A DNA stretch of 62,664 nucleotides from DASXHZ01 sp036488085 (GTDB lineage: Bacteria > Acidobacteriota > Thermoanaerobaculia > Gp7-AA8), in NCBI GenBank assembly GCA_036488085.1, contig DASXHZ010000051.1:1-62664 (forward strand), written 5' to 3'. Position 1 is the stretch's first letter. Each line of letters begins with the position of its first letter. The position numbers were made by a program, and so were the translations under genes. Shown one piece after another: positions 62,508 through 62,664 of the stretch. The notes under the pieces are model-generated. The model saw only the letters and a program-made list of their open reading frames with translations, was not told the DNA's origin and did no database searches.

Positions 62508-62663
62508 CTAGGGCGGATCGTAGGTGCCGAGCGGAGTCCAGGGGCCGCAGCGGGCGATCCGCCAGGCGGTCTTCGCCGTCCCCACCAGGGCCCCGTACTT
62601 GCGGATCGCCCCTTCGCCATAATGGCTGCAGGTGGGGGTGAAGCGGCAGCGAACCCCCATCTC
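62508..62663 (-). CDS. yidD: YidD membrane insertion factor, 3' part
   Basis: The frame enters from the right edge and reads CRFTPTCSHYGEGAIRKYG, then WRIARCGPWTPLGTYDPP and a TAG. The F-x-PTCS-x-Y and RC-PW-P-G-YDP motifs are those of YidD, a small protein that assists membrane protein insertion and is usually encoded between rnpA and yidC. The start is outside the window. Confidence 0.88.
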   Translation of the reverse strand, partial: EMGVRCRFTPTCSHYGEGAIRKYGALVGTAKTAWRIARCGPWTPLGTYDPP

Positions 62664-62664
62664 G

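Overview
The window is GC-rich bacterial chromosome. Its content (secreted TIG/IPT, SBBP-propeller, BNR-propeller and beta-helix proteins, DUF4331 and DUF885 proteins, a LytS/LytTR pair, many GT2/GT4 glycosyltransferases, tripartite RND efflux) resembles environmental Acidobacteriota-like genomes. That placement is an inference from gene content, because there is no rRNA or other marker gene here.

Layout. 1-3348: an edge with hairpins and a dispersed repeat, a serine hydrolase, a secreted TIG protein and a remnant of a short-chain dehydrogenase. 3413-11048: a tightly coupled RND efflux operon (adaptor plus two inner-membrane pumps, no outer-membrane channel). 11072-23422: a surface-polysaccharide locus with glycosyltransferases, a GDP-mannose-dehydratase-like enzyme, an initiating sugar phosphotransferase, a polytopic membrane protein and a glycosyltransferase/sulfotransferase fusion. 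23451-30675: an MFS exporter, an alpha/beta hydrolase, an SBBP propeller protein bracketed by related hairpins, and a DUF885 protein. 30743-33701: a DUF4331 / DUF4198 / HupE operon. 33683-44997: two dihaem cytochrome c paralogues, a GMC oxidoreductase, a catalase-like protein and a patatin-like lipase, possibly a lipid-oxidation module. 44961-55571: accessory genes (serine hydrolase, amidohydrolase, dienelactone hydrolase, an antitoxin with a decayed PIN toxin, a LytS/LytTR system, two large secreted proteins) and several gene relics, including a YfhO-like remnant with an internal inversion.

55576-62363 is the most unusual part. A 24-bp exact copy of the 3' end of a tRNA-Glu(CTC) gene lies 6.8 kb from the intact tRNA, which marks an integrated island. 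No integrase is visible. The island has locally lower GC and carries three helical HEPN-like proteins, a secreted protein with about 48 tandem 6/7-residue repeats, a small Cys-rich protein, and a minus-strand operon. That operon consists of a membrane protein followed by four consecutive, translationally coupled small proteins of 53-71 residues, each built around the same G-V-L-P-P motif. I recognise no described family for these four and regard them as the best candidate for an undescribed system. Beyond the tRNA lies the end of yidD.
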